This document shows, piece after piece, positions 42,474 to 51,077 of a stretch of DNA of 53,621 nt (its first letter is position 1; every line of letters starts with the position of its first letter). Location: positions 1 to 53,621 of the forward strand of contig JAHWKO010000005.1 of the NCBI GenBank assembly GCA_019347855.1, in the 5' to 3' direction. The position numbers were made by a program, and so were the translations under genes. The stretch comes from Actinomycetota bacterium (lineage in GTDB: Bacteria > Actinomycetota > Nitriliruptoria > Nitriliruptorales > JAHWKO01). The notes beneath the pieces were generated by a model. The model was not told the DNA's origin, made no database searches, and worked only from the letters and a program-made list of their open reading frames with translations.

Positions 42474-43538
42474 TTGAAGGCACCACCGGTCGAGGTCCCG
42501 TCGTGGCTCCGCACCGCCGCCAGCATCGGCTGGCGTCTCCTCGTCCTGTTCGCGGTCCTGTACGTCGCGGTCTGGCTCCTGCTGAAGATCGGGCTGGTGG
42601 TCTTCGCGGTGCTGGTCGCCGCGATCTTCACGACCCTGTTCGTGCCACCCGCGCAGTGGCTGGAGGAGCGCGGGATGTCCCGCTCGGTGGCTACCTCGGT
42701 CGTGGTCGTCGGCGGGATCGTCGTCGTCTTCGGTCTCGGGGCGCTCATCGTCATGCGGTTCATCGCCGCCGCCCCCCAGCTCGGGGAGTCCCTCTCGCAG
42801 GCCTACGACCAGCTGCTGCAGTGGCTGTCCAGCTTCGGGATGTCACCCGAGGATGTCCGCTCGAGCATCAGCGGGATGTTCGGCGGTGGCGGCGAGGCAG
42901 AGGGCGGCGGTGCCGCCGGCAGCGTCGTCAGCGGGGGCCGGGTGGTCGCCGAGGTGGTCGGCGGGTTCCTGCTGATGCTGGTGCTCCTGTTCTTCTTCGT
43001 GAAGGACAGGGATGAGATCGTGGGATGGTTCCGAGAGATCGTCCCGCGCGGCTACCGGCCGGTCGCCGACCGACTCGGCGAGCGCACCTGGGACGTGCTG
43101 GCGCGCTACCTGCGTGGCGTCGCGGTCATCGCGACGGTCGACGCGATCGGGACGGTGATCGGGCTCCTCATCATCGGTGTCCCGCTGGTGCTGCCGCTCG
43201 GTGTCCTGATGTTCCTGGGCGGCTTCATCCCGGTGGTCGGTGCCACGGTCGCGGGGTTCGTCGCGATCATGGTCGCGCTGGTCAGCGGCGGGCTGGTCGA
43301 TGCCGCGCTCACCCTCGGGGTGGTGGTGCTCGTCCAGCAGGTCGACGCGCACGTCCTCCAACCGGTCGTGATGGGCCACGAGGTGCCGCTGCATCCCGCC
43401 ATGGTCCTCATCGCCGTGGCGGCAGGAGCGGCGGCGTTCGGGATCCCCGGGGCGATCATCGCCGTACCGGTCGCGGCGGTCGCCTCGGCTGTCGGCCACG
43501 AGCTCCGGCTGATGAACGTCGAGGAGGCGGAGATCTAG
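42474..43538 (+). CDS. AI-2E family transporter (PerM-like)
   Basis: A 354-aa membrane protein. Two N-terminal helices (LLVLFAVLYVAVWLLLKIGLVVF), a polar segment with Gly-rich loop (MFGGGGEAEGGGAAGS, ~139-155), then five to six helices including the family stretch GVAVIATVDAIGTVIGLLIIGVPLVLPLG and LVQQVDAHVLQPVVMGHEVPLHPAMVLIAV. The family includes the E. coli AI-2 exporter and Na/H antiporters; the substrate here is unknown. TTG 42474 follows GAGGGG. Its TAG shares CTAG with the convergent SDR. Confidence 0.9.
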   Translation: MKAPPVEVPSWLRTAASIGWRLLVLFAVLYVAVWLLLKIGLVVFAVLVAAIFTTLFVPPAQWLEERGMSRSVATSVVVVGGIVVVFGLGALIVMRFIAAAPQLGESLSQAYDQLLQWLSSFGMSPEDVRSSISGMFGGGGEAEGGGAAGSVVSGGRVVAEVVGGFLLMLVLLFFFVKDRDEIVGWFREIVPRGYRPVADRLGERTWDVLARYLRGVAVIATVDAIGTVIGLLIIGVPLVLPLGVLMFLGGFIPVVGATVAGFVAIMVALVSGGLVDAALTLGVVVLVQQVDAHVLQPVVMGHEVPLHPAMVLIAVAAGAAAFGIPGAIIAVPVAAVASAVGHELRLMNVEEAEI

Positions 43539-44392
43539 CTCCCGCGGCCTCCCTCTGGCCGTGGGTAGGAGGAACGCATGGCCAGGTCCCAGCCGCGGTC
43601 GGGGAGCAGCGCCTGGGTCGCGATGAGGCCCCGTGCCACCAGTCCCACCACGTAGCGGGGACGCGGACGCGTGGCCTCGATCGCCTTCTGGACGACCCGG
43701 GCGACATCGTCGGCGGTCGAGGCCAACCTCGCCATGGGCCCGTGGTAGCCCGATGCCAGCCGCTCCTGCAGACCGGACCGGAACCTGTGGTACGGGTCGT
43801 CGTCGCCGGGTGGGTCGATCGTGCCCACCGCGGTATCGACCCACGGCGTCAGGACCGGGCCCGGCTCCACCAGGCTGACCGCGACACCGAACGGCTCGAC
43901 CTCGTACCGCAACGGGTCGGTGAACGCCTCCAACGCGTGCTTCGACGCGTGGTACGCACCGCCTCCCGGCATCGTGATCCGGCCCCCCATCGTGGACATG
44001 TTCACGATCCGTCCCCAGCCTCGATCGCGCATGCCGGGAAGGACGAGCTGGATCAGGCGGATCGCCCCGAACACGTTCGTCTCGAACTGTCGCCGGATCG
44101 CGGCCATGTCGAGCTCCTCGACGGGCCCGTACTCGCCGTAGCCGGCGTTGTTGACCAGGGCATCCACCCCTCCGAGGTCCACGTCGACCGCCCGGACGGC
44201 GGACCGCATCGAGTCCTCGTCCGTGACGTCGAGCGGATGCGTGGCGGCACCTCGCTCCGCGAGATCGGCGACGTCTTGCGGGTCCCGGGCGGTGGCCACC
44301 ACCTGGTAGCCCGCGTCCAGAAGCCGCTCGGCGCACGCCCGTCCGATCCCGGACGAGCATCCGGTGATGAGCACGGTGCGGACGCTCGCCAT
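43535..44392 (-). CDS. Short-chain dehydrogenase/reductase (SDR)
   Basis: A 285-aa classical SDR starting at ATG 44392 (GAGGGAGC upstream). Motifs: ITGCSSGIGRA (cofactor loop), NNAGYGEYGP, NMSTMGG and YHASKHALEAF (YxxxK). The hydrophobic C-terminal helix region and EPFGVAVSLVEPGP are like the retinol/sterol-type oxidoreductases. Substrate unknown. It is the second SDR in 4 kb, but not a close copy of the one at 39.9-40.8 kb. Confidence 0.9.
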   Translation of the reverse strand: MASVRTVLITGCSSGIGRACAERLLDAGYQVVATARDPQDVADLAERGAATHPLDVTDEDSMRSAVRAVDVDLGGVDALVNNAGYGEYGPVEELDMAAIRRQFETNVFGAIRLIQLVLPGMRDRGWGRIVNMSTMGGRITMPGGGAYHASKHALEAFTDPLRYEVEPFGVAVSLVEPGPVLTPWVDTAVGTIDPPGDDDPYHRFRSGLQERLASGYHGPMARLASTADDVARVVQKAIEATRPRPRYVVGLVARGLIATQALLPDRGWDLAMRSSYPRPEGGRGS

Positions 44393-44490
44393 GTCGCTCC
44401 CTCTCTCTATCGAGTCGGCCGGAGCGTAGTCCCGCTGCGCCGGATCCCCCGGGGCTAGCATCCGACCGAACGCCAAACCGGGGATCCCCG

Positions 44491-45369
44491 ATGCCGGCTC
44501 AGCAACGATCGCTCGCGGTGCGCGAACGCCGCGAGCGCGGGAACCTCCAACGGCTGCTCGAGGTCCGCGGGGTGGTCGGCGGGTTCCGCGCACCCCACCG
44601 GGACGTCCGCCTGACGGCCGCGGATGGCACCCGCCTGGTGGCCACCTGGCTGCCCGGACCTGCTCGCGACGCCCCGGCGGTGGTCCTGGCGCACGGGTTC
44701 GCCGCGCACCGGCGCAAGCCGGCGTACGCGCTCCTCGCGGACGTGCTCGCCGCCCACGTCCACGTCCTGACGCTGGACCTCCGCGGGCACGGGGCGTCTG
44801 GCGGGGCCTGCACCCTCGGCGACCGGGAGGCGCTCGACGTCGACGCAGGGGTCCGGGCGGTCCGCGCCGCCGGTCACGAGCGTGTCACGGCGGTCGGGCT
44901 GTCGATGGGAGGTACCTCGGTCCTGCACGCCGTCGCCCAGGCGACCCCGGCCGACGCGGTCGTCGCCGTGTCGACGCCGGCGGAGCTCGGTGCCATCGAG
45001 ACCGATGCGATGGCTGGGCTCGACGACCTCTGGCGGACGCCGTGGAAGCGGATCGGCTTCCGCGTGCTCAGCGGCGTGCGTCTGGTGGGTCCGGACCGAT
45101 GGGAACCGTTCGACCACCCGCGGGTCCTGGCCGGCCGGATCCACGTGCCGCTCCTGGTGGTCCACGGCGAGGACGACCACTTCTTCGCGATGTCGCACGC
45201 CGAGAAGCTGCACGCAGCGGCCGCAGGTCCGGCGACGCTGTGGCGGGAGCCCCCGGGTTTCGGGCACGCCGAGGAGGGCCTCGTGCCGGGGTTCGCGGGC
45301 GCGCTCGGTCGCGCGATCGTCGTCGCAGTCGAGGCCGGTCGCTTCCCCGAACGCACGGACGCCCACTAG
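44491..45369 (+). CDS. Alpha/beta hydrolase
   Basis: A 292-aa serine hydrolase. VVLAHGFAAHRRK is the oxyanion strand, LDLRGHGASGG follows, and the nucleophile elbow is GLSMGG (~135-140). The acid is probably in VVHGEDDHFF and the catalytic His in FGHAEEG. No signal peptide; cytoplasmic. Substrate not evident. It ends in TAG within CTAG shared with the convergent HrpB gene. Confidence 0.88.
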   Translation: MPAQQRSLAVRERRERGNLQRLLEVRGVVGGFRAPHRDVRLTAADGTRLVATWLPGPARDAPAVVLAHGFAAHRRKPAYALLADVLAAHVHVLTLDLRGHGASGGACTLGDREALDVDAGVRAVRAAGHERVTAVGLSMGGTSVLHAVAQATPADAVVAVSTPAELGAIETDAMAGLDDLWRTPWKRIGFRVLSGVRLVGPDRWEPFDHPRVLAGRIHVPLLVVHGEDDHFFAMSHAEKLHAAAAGPATLWREPPGFGHAEEGLVPGFAGALGRAIVVAVEAGRFPERTDAH

Positions 45370-47858
45370 CGGGGCCGGACCCCCCTCGTCGGCCGCGCGG
45401 TCCGCGGGTCCTCCGGCCAGTGGTGCTTCGGGTAGCGGCCACGCATCTCGCCACGGACCTGCGGGTACCCGCGCTCCCAGAACCCGGTCAGATCGTCGGT
45501 GACCTGCATCGGCCGCCGTGCCGGGGATAGCAGCCGTAGCGTCACCCGCACCCGGCCTCCGGCGACCCGGGGCGTCTCGGTCGCGCCGAACAGCTCCTGG
45601 ACCCGGACATCGAGGACGGGCTCGTCGCGGCTCTTGTAGTCGAGTCGCAGCCGGGACCCGCTCGGCACGGTGATGTGCGTCGGGGCGAGCTCGTCCAGGA
45701 CCCCCAGCTGTGCGGGTCCCAGCTGGGCGCGGAACGCGTCGAGCAGCGGGACGCGCCCGAGGTCAGCACGTCGGCGAGCGTGGAGGAGGAACGGCGCCAG
45801 CCACCCCTCGAGATCGTCGAGCAGCGCCGCGTCCGACAGGTCCGGCCAGGCGTCCGCGCCGAACGTCCGGCGCAGGAACATCACGCGTGCGTGCCACTCA
45901 CGGGTGGTCCGGTCCCAGGGGAGGAGGTCCAGCCCGCGGTCACGGACGCCGACGAGGAGTGCCTCGACCACCCCCTGCTGCGGAGGGTCCGCAAGCCGCG
46001 TGGAACGCAGCACCAGCCGATCGAGTCGGACGCGGCGCTCCGCGACGACGTCGCCGCGCTGACGATCCCACTCAACGACGTCCTCGCCCCTCAGGTGGTC
46101 GCTCAGGGCCAGTTCGATCGCGTCGAGATCGATCGCTGCCGCCAGGTGGATCCGCGCCTCCTCGTGGCCGCGGTCGACGTCAGCCACCACGAGGTGGTCC
46201 TCGCCGGCCAGGACGTCACCGTCGGGCAACGTCGCCCCTCGGCCGTTCGCGAGGGTGAACGCGCCCCGGGTCCCGCGCCGCACCGCGACCCGGTCGGGGT
46301 ACGCGAAGGCCAGCACCAGCCCGGTGCGCTCCAGGGGCGGATCGTCGGATCCCACCGCCAGCTCGCCGCGCAGACGGCGGGCCTGTTCGCGGGCACGGTG
46401 GAGCGTGCCACGTCGGATGCGTGCCCCTGCGGGAGGTGACCCACCCCGCAGGACGCGCACCCGCGCCGCGAGGTCCGACGACGGCCGCTCGTAGGAGGTG
46501 ATCAGCACGTCACGGTCGGCCAGGAGCGCAGCCAGCTCGCAGCCGAGACCGCCGAGGTCCAGGTCCCTCGCTCGGATCATCGCGTGGGCCAGCCGCGGGT
46601 GCACCGGAAGCTCGGCCAACCGGTGGCCGTGCTCGGTGATCCGGCCGTCCTCGTCGAGCGCCCCGACGCGCTGCAACAGCCCGACGGCCGCTCGGTAGTG
46701 CCGCTCGGGGGGAGGGTCCAACAGCCTCAGCTCCGACGGATCCGCCGCACCCCAACGCGCCGTGTCCAGCGCGAGGCCCGTGAGATCGGTCGACGCGATC
46801 TCCGGACGCGGGTGAGCGTCGAGAGCGTGATGCTCGGGCCGGGACCACAGGCGGTAGCAGACCCCGGGTGCGACCCGACCCGCCCGTCCGCACCGCTGCT
46901 CGGCGTCCGCCCTCGAGACCGGCACCGTCTCCAGGCGGGACATCCCGGTCCCGGGGTCGAAACGCGGCTCGCGGCTGAGGCCGGCGTCGATCACGACGCG
47001 GACGCCCTCGATCGTGAGGCTGGTCTGGGCGATGTCGGTCGCCAGGACGATCTTGCGGGTGCCGGGCGGGGCGGGGTCCAGCGCGCGGTCCTGCTCCTGT
47101 GGGGACAACGCCCCGAACAACGGGGTGACGACGACGTCCCGCCCGACCTGGTCGCGCAGTCCGCCCGCGACCCGTCTGATCTCGCCAGCGCCGGGGAGGA
47201 AGACGAGGATGTCGCCCGCATCGGTCTCCGCGAGCGCCGTCCTCACCGCATCCTCGACGTCCGGTTCGATCCGGGCGGTCCGACGTTCGCGAGGCAGGTG
47301 TCGGACCTCCACCGGGTGCATACGGCCCTCGCTGCGGATCAGGGGAGCGTCTCCGAGCAACGCAGCCACGCGTTCCCCCTCGAGCGTGGCCGACATCACG
47401 CCGATGCGGAGATCCGGACGCAGCGCCTCGCGTGACTCGAGGGCGAGAGCCAGGCCGAGATCGGCGTGGATGCTGCGTTCGTGGAACTCGTCGAACAGCA
47501 GGATCCCGACCTCTGGCAGCGACGGGTCGCGTTGCAGGCGCCGGGTCAGGATCCCCTCGGTGACGACCTCGATCCGGGTCCGCCCGGAGACCTCACGCGC
47601 GTCGCGGGTCACGTAACCGACCGTCCCACCCACCCGATCCCCGACGAGGTGCGACATCCGCCGGGCGGCTGCCCGAGCTGCCAGTCGCCGTGGCTCCAGG
47701 ATCAGCACCCGTCCGTCCACGATGCCTGCGTCGAGCAACGCGAGCGGGGTCAGGGTGGTCTTGCCCGCGCCGGGAGGCGCCTCGAGCACGACGAGGCCCG
47801 GGTCCTCCAGTGCGGCGACGACCTCCGGGAGCACGTCACGGACGGGCAGGTCTGGCAT
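45366..47858 (-). CDS. hrpB: ATP-dependent helicase HrpB
   Basis: An 830-aa DEAH-type helicase. Walker A APPGAGKT at 27-34, DEFH at 123-126 (DEAH-family variant), SATLEGE (motif III), QTSLTIEGV and EQRCGRAGRVAPGVCYRLW (motif VI). The C-terminal half has the HrpB-specific domains (HRLAELPVHPRLAHAM; GTLHRAREQARRL; KSRDEPVLDVRVQELFG; LSPARRPMQVTDDLTGFWERGY). Cellular role is poorly known. ATG 47858 is preferred to an upstream start at 47915. Length is typical. Confidence 0.95.
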   Translation of the reverse strand: MPDLPVRDVLPEVVAALEDPGLVVLEAPPGAGKTTLTPLALLDAGIVDGRVLILEPRRLAARAAARRMSHLVGDRVGGTVGYVTRDAREVSGRTRIEVVTEGILTRRLQRDPSLPEVGILLFDEFHERSIHADLGLALALESREALRPDLRIGVMSATLEGERVAALLGDAPLIRSEGRMHPVEVRHLPRERRTARIEPDVEDAVRTALAETDAGDILVFLPGAGEIRRVAGGLRDQVGRDVVVTPLFGALSPQEQDRALDPAPPGTRKIVLATDIAQTSLTIEGVRVVIDAGLSREPRFDPGTGMSRLETVPVSRADAEQRCGRAGRVAPGVCYRLWSRPEHHALDAHPRPEIASTDLTGLALDTARWGAADPSELRLLDPPPERHYRAAVGLLQRVGALDEDGRITEHGHRLAELPVHPRLAHAMIRARDLDLGGLGCELAALLADRDVLITSYERPSSDLAARVRVLRGGSPPAGARIRRGTLHRAREQARRLRGELAVGSDDPPLERTGLVLAFAYPDRVAVRRGTRGAFTLANGRGATLPDGDVLAGEDHLVVADVDRGHEEARIHLAAAIDLDAIELALSDHLRGEDVVEWDRQRGDVVAERRVRLDRLVLRSTRLADPPQQGVVEALLVGVRDRGLDLLPWDRTTREWHARVMFLRRTFGADAWPDLSDAALLDDLEGWLAPFLLHARRRADLGRVPLLDAFRAQLGPAQLGVLDELAPTHITVPSGSRLRLDYKSRDEPVLDVRVQELFGATETPRVAGGRVRVTLRLLSPARRPMQVTDDLTGFWERGYPQVRGEMRGRYPKHHWPEDPRTARPTRGVRPR

Positions 47859-47952
47859 CGCCGCGACGCTACCGGCCCGCCGTGCCCATCCGTCCGTCCG
47901 CCGTGCCGGCCGCACCCGTTAGGTTCGCAGCAGTCGACAGGAGGTCGCGTTT

Positions 47953-48417
47953 ATGGGTCTCAACATCGGTGATCTTCAGGTCTCCAGCCCGGCGTTCGAG
48001 CGGGGCGGGGCGATCCCGCGGGAGCACGCCAAGGACGGGGACGACGTCTCCCCACCGCTCGAGTGGTCCGGCGTCCCGGACGAGGCGCAGCAGCTCGCCG
48101 TGATCTGCCACGACCCGGATGCGCCGCTGCCACGCGGCTTCACGCACTGGGTCCTCTACGGGATCCCGGCAGACACCACGGCCGTCCCAGGCGGGGGCGG
48201 GGGCCAGTTCGTCGAAGGGACCAACGACTTCGGCGACGAGGGGTACGGCGGACCGCAGCCACCGCCGGGCCACGGCACCCACCACTACTACTTCTGGGTG
48301 TACGCCCTCGACACGGAACTCGATCTGAAGCCCGGCCTCACCCGGGACGAGCTCCTGGACGATATCTCCGACCACATCGTCGAGCAGAACCGGCTCATCG
48401 GTACCTACGAGACGTGA
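47953..48417 (+). CDS. YbhB/YbcL family (PEBP, Raf-kinase-inhibitor-like) protein
   Basis: A 154-aa PEBP-fold protein. GDDVSPPLEWSGVPDEAQQLAVICHDPDAP and FTHWVLYGIPADTTAVPGG are the two hallmark stretches; HHYYFWVYALDTELDLKPG ends the fold. These proteins bind anionic ligands; bacterial roles are unclear. AGGAGG precedes the ATG; TAGGTT at 47919-47924 is a plausible -10. The 168-base gap after it has imperfect GTCGGAACGGTCC-like repeats but no gene. Confidence 0.93.
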   Translation: MGLNIGDLQVSSPAFERGGAIPREHAKDGDDVSPPLEWSGVPDEAQQLAVICHDPDAPLPRGFTHWVLYGIPADTTAVPGGGGGQFVEGTNDFGDEGYGGPQPPPGHGTHHYYFWVYALDTELDLKPGLTRDELLDDISDHIVEQNRLIGTYET

Positions 48418-48585
48418 TCCGACACCCTGCCGTGGTCGTGTGATCACGGACCGTCGGGAGCGTCGCTACCTCCGGGGGCGGTACTGGTCGGAACGGTCCA
48501 CGGCCACACCAGGTCCGAACGGACGTCCGGTCGTCAACGGGCCTTCGTACCCTCGATGACAACGTGAGCATCGGGAGGTGCGCTG

Positions 48586-49131
48586 ATGAACGACCGAGGC
48601 ACCGAACGCGTCTACGTGGAGACCGGCGGCCGTAGCTGGAGCCCGGCGCAGGTCCTGGCACTCGTCGTCGGACTCATCTTCGTGGTGCTAGGGGGTGTGG
48701 CCCTCCTCCGGGTCGGCATCGGGATCGAGAACGTCTTCGAGCCCACCACGACCGTCGCCGGCCTGGCCTACACGCCGCTGCTCGCGATCATCGAGCTGGC
48801 GTTCGGCCTGATCCTGTTGGCGCTCGGGGCGTTCCCCGGCGCGTCCGACGGGATCGTGTTCCTGGGGCTGCTCGCCCTGGCCTTCGGGCTGCTCCTGGTG
48901 ATCGAGCCCGCGGCGTTCCAGGAACCGATCGCCGCTGGTCGCGCTCACGGGTGGTTCTACGTGGTCACGGGTGGCTTGACGGCGTTGACCGGCCTGGCGG
49001 CACCGGCGGTGATGCGTCGGTCGTCGGCGACGCACGTCGAGGAACACCACGCCGAACCGGTTGAGGAGCCACGACCACAGCGTCGGAGCAAGGACGAGAC
49101 CGAGCGTCTGGACACCTCCTCACCCAGCTGA
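48586..49131 (+). CDS. Membrane protein, DUF4383-like
   Basis: A 181-aa protein with four membrane helices (~20-45, 60-82, 86-107, 121-140). GGTGLTALTGLAAPAV-like and FAFGLLLV-like stretches and an amphipathic layout recall DUF4383 proteins common in actinobacteria. The charged tail (HVEEHHAEPVEEPRPQRRSKDETERLD) is cytoplasmic by charge. ATG 48586 has GGGAGG upstream. Function unknown. A strong hairpin follows 17 bases downstream. Confidence 0.75.
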   Translation: MNDRGTERVYVETGGRSWSPAQVLALVVGLIFVVLGGVALLRVGIGIENVFEPTTTVAGLAYTPLLAIIELAFGLILLALGAFPGASDGIVFLGLLALAFGLLLVIEPAAFQEPIAAGRAHGWFYVVTGGLTALTGLAAPAVMRRSSATHVEEHHAEPVEEPRPQRRSKDETERLDTSSPS

Positions 49132-49148
49132 CCACCGGGGGAACGCGC

Positions 49149-49176
49149 AGGGGCGCCCTGATCCGGGGGCGCCCCT
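49149..49176 (+). terminator. Strong intrinsic-type hairpin
   Basis: AGGGGCGCCC (49149-49158), an eight-base loop, then GGGCGCCCCT (49167-49176): a perfect 10-bp stem. It separates the membrane-protein gene from Ku. No T-run. Confidence 0.7.
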
Positions 49177-49233
49177 CGCGCACGGTGGGGTCCGTAGGCG
49201 ACACTGGTAGCAGTCGGAACGCCGGAGGAGCAC

Positions 49234-50040
49234 ATGCCACGAGCCATCTGGTCGGGGTCGATCAGCTTCGGGTTGGTCAACGTCCCCGTGAAGCTGTACT
49301 CGGCCGTGTCCAGCCAGAGCCTGGGGTTCCACCAGCTCGTAGCCGAGGAGGACGGGTACTCGCGCGTCCGTCAGAAGCGCGTGTCCGGGCGGACCGGCGA
49401 GGAGGTCCCGTACGACGAGATCAAGAAGGGCTACGAGCTGTCGCCCGGGCAGTACGTCGTGATCGATCCGGACGAGCTGGAAGCGCTCGATCCGGACGCG
49501 AGCCGCACGATCGACATCGAGGACTTCGTCGATCTCGACGACATCGACCCGATGTTCTACGACCGGCCCTACTACCTCGGGCCAGCGGACGCCGCGGCGA
49601 ACAAGCCCTACCGCCTGCTCGTCGAGGCCATGAAGGACACGAACAAGGTCGCGATCGCCAGGTTCGTGATGCGCACGAAGCAGTACCTGGCCGCGATCCG
49701 CGCCAAGGACGGGCTGCTCGTCCTCGAGACGATGAACTACGCCGACGAGATCGTCCCCGCCGAGGAGGTCGACGGGGTGCCCGCCCCCGAGGAGGTCGAG
49801 ATCAAGGACCGTGAGCTCGACATGGCTCGCCAGCTCGTCGAGTCGCTGGCCACGGCGTTCGAGCCCGAGAAGTACGAGGACACGTACCGTCTGCAGGTCC
49901 TGGACCTGATCGAGCGGAAGGCCGCGGGCGAGGAGATCGCCGTCGAGCCGAGCGTCGAGGAACCGGAGAAGGTCGTCGACCTGATGGCCGCGCTCGAGGA
50001 GAGCATCAACGCCGCCCAGCAGCGCAAGCAGGCCGGCTGA
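49234..50040 (+). CDS. ku: Non-homologous end-joining protein Ku
   Basis: A 268-aa Ku core. SGSISFGLVNVPVKLYSAV, YDEIKKGYELSPGQYVVI, PYYLGPADAAANKPYRLLVEAM, VIARFVMRTKQYLAAIR-like and DMARQLVESLATAFEPEKYEDTYR are all typical. Ku dimers encircle DNA ends and recruit the LigD polymerase/ligase. It stops soon after the dimerisation core (ESINAAQQRKQAG) and lacks the Lys-rich or SAP-like C-terminal extension of many actinobacterial Ku proteins; a free protein of that kind is encoded at 51078. GGAGGAG precedes the ATG. The LigD-type polymerase follows 16 bases later. Confidence 0.96.
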   Translation: MPRAIWSGSISFGLVNVPVKLYSAVSSQSLGFHQLVAEEDGYSRVRQKRVSGRTGEEVPYDEIKKGYELSPGQYVVIDPDELEALDPDASRTIDIEDFVDLDDIDPMFYDRPYYLGPADAAANKPYRLLVEAMKDTNKVAIARFVMRTKQYLAAIRAKDGLLVLETMNYADEIVPAEEVDGVPAPEEVEIKDRELDMARQLVESLATAFEPEKYEDTYRLQVLDLIERKAAGEEIAVEPSVEEPEKVVDLMAALEESINAAQQRKQAG

Positions 50041-50056
50041 TCGGCACGTCGCGCCC

Positions 50057-50998
50057 GTGAACGTCGCACGAGATCAGCAACGCACGGCCGTCCGTGTCGC
50101 GGGACGCGAGCTGTCGTTGTCGAACCTCGACAAGGTGCTGTACCCGGAGGTCGGGTTCACCAAGGCCCAGGTGATCGATCACTACACGCGGCTGTCCGAG
50201 GTCGTCCTCCCGCACCTCGCCGGGCGCCCCGTGACGCTCAAGCGCTACCCGGACGGGGTGGAGGGCGAGAGCTTCTACGAGAAGAACTGCCCCGATCACC
50301 GGCCCCCGTGGGTCACGACCGTCACCGTCGAGAGCAGCAGCTCCCGATCGGACGCGGGCAGCATCGACTTCTGCGTGGTCGATGATCTGCCGTCGTTGGT
50401 GTGGGTCGCGAACCTCGCCTCCCTCGAGCTGCACCCCTACCTCCACCGGGGCCAGGACCCGGACCGCCCCACGATGGTCGTCTTCGACCTGGACCCCGGG
50501 CCGCCCGCGGCGCTCATCGAGGCGGCCGAGATCGCGCTGATGCTGCGCGGGGTCCTCGACGAGCTCGGCCTCGTCACGGTCCCGAAGACATCCGGAGGCA
50601 AGGGCATCCAGGTCTACCTGCCGATCAACCGTCCCATCGGCTACGACCGCACCGGAGCCTTCGCCAAGGCGGTCGCACAGCTGCTCGAACGACGACATCC
50701 CGACCGGGTCACCGCCAACATGCGCAAGGACCTGCGTCGCGGGAAGGTCCTGATCGACCACAGTCAGAACAACCGGCACAAGACCACGGTCGGCGTCTAC
50801 TCCCTGCGTGCCAGAGCGACCCCCACGGTGTCCACCCCGGTCGCCTGGGACGAGGTGGAAGCTGCGGTCTCGGACGCCGACCCGGAGGCGCTGACGTTCC
50901 GGTCTCCGGACGTGCTCGAGCGCGTCGCCGAACGAGGGGACCTGTTCGCGCCGGTGCTGGACGTGGAGCAGGACCTGCCCGACCCGTCGCCGGACTGA
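50057..50998 (+). CDS. Stand-alone LigD-type polymerase/primase (PolDom)
   Basis: A 313-aa archaeo-eukaryotic-primase-type polymerase used in end joining. LSNLDKVLYPEVGFTKAQVI starts the domain; the metal-binding Asp144 and Asp146 are in VVFDLDPG; the His/Ser/Lys segment is KTSGGKGIQVYLPI; and the third acid is in VLIDHSQNN. There is no ligase or 3'-phosphoesterase domain, so it must partner with a ligase encoded elsewhere. It adds (ribo)nucleotides at Ku-bound ends. GTG 50057; the 16-base gap from Ku implies one operon. Confidence 0.94.
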   Translation: MNVARDQQRTAVRVAGRELSLSNLDKVLYPEVGFTKAQVIDHYTRLSEVVLPHLAGRPVTLKRYPDGVEGESFYEKNCPDHRPPWVTTVTVESSSSRSDAGSIDFCVVDDLPSLVWVANLASLELHPYLHRGQDPDRPTMVVFDLDPGPPAALIEAAEIALMLRGVLDELGLVTVPKTSGGKGIQVYLPINRPIGYDRTGAFAKAVAQLLERRHPDRVTANMRKDLRRGKVLIDHSQNNRHKTTVGVYSLRARATPTVSTPVAWDEVEAAVSDADPEALTFRSPDVLERVAERGDLFAPVLDVEQDLPDPSPD

Positions 50999-51077
50999 CC
51001 GGAGGGTCACCTCTCCGTTCGGAGCCGGGGAGTGCGGTCGGGCACACTGGCCGTGACCACCACTAGAGGGATCAACC

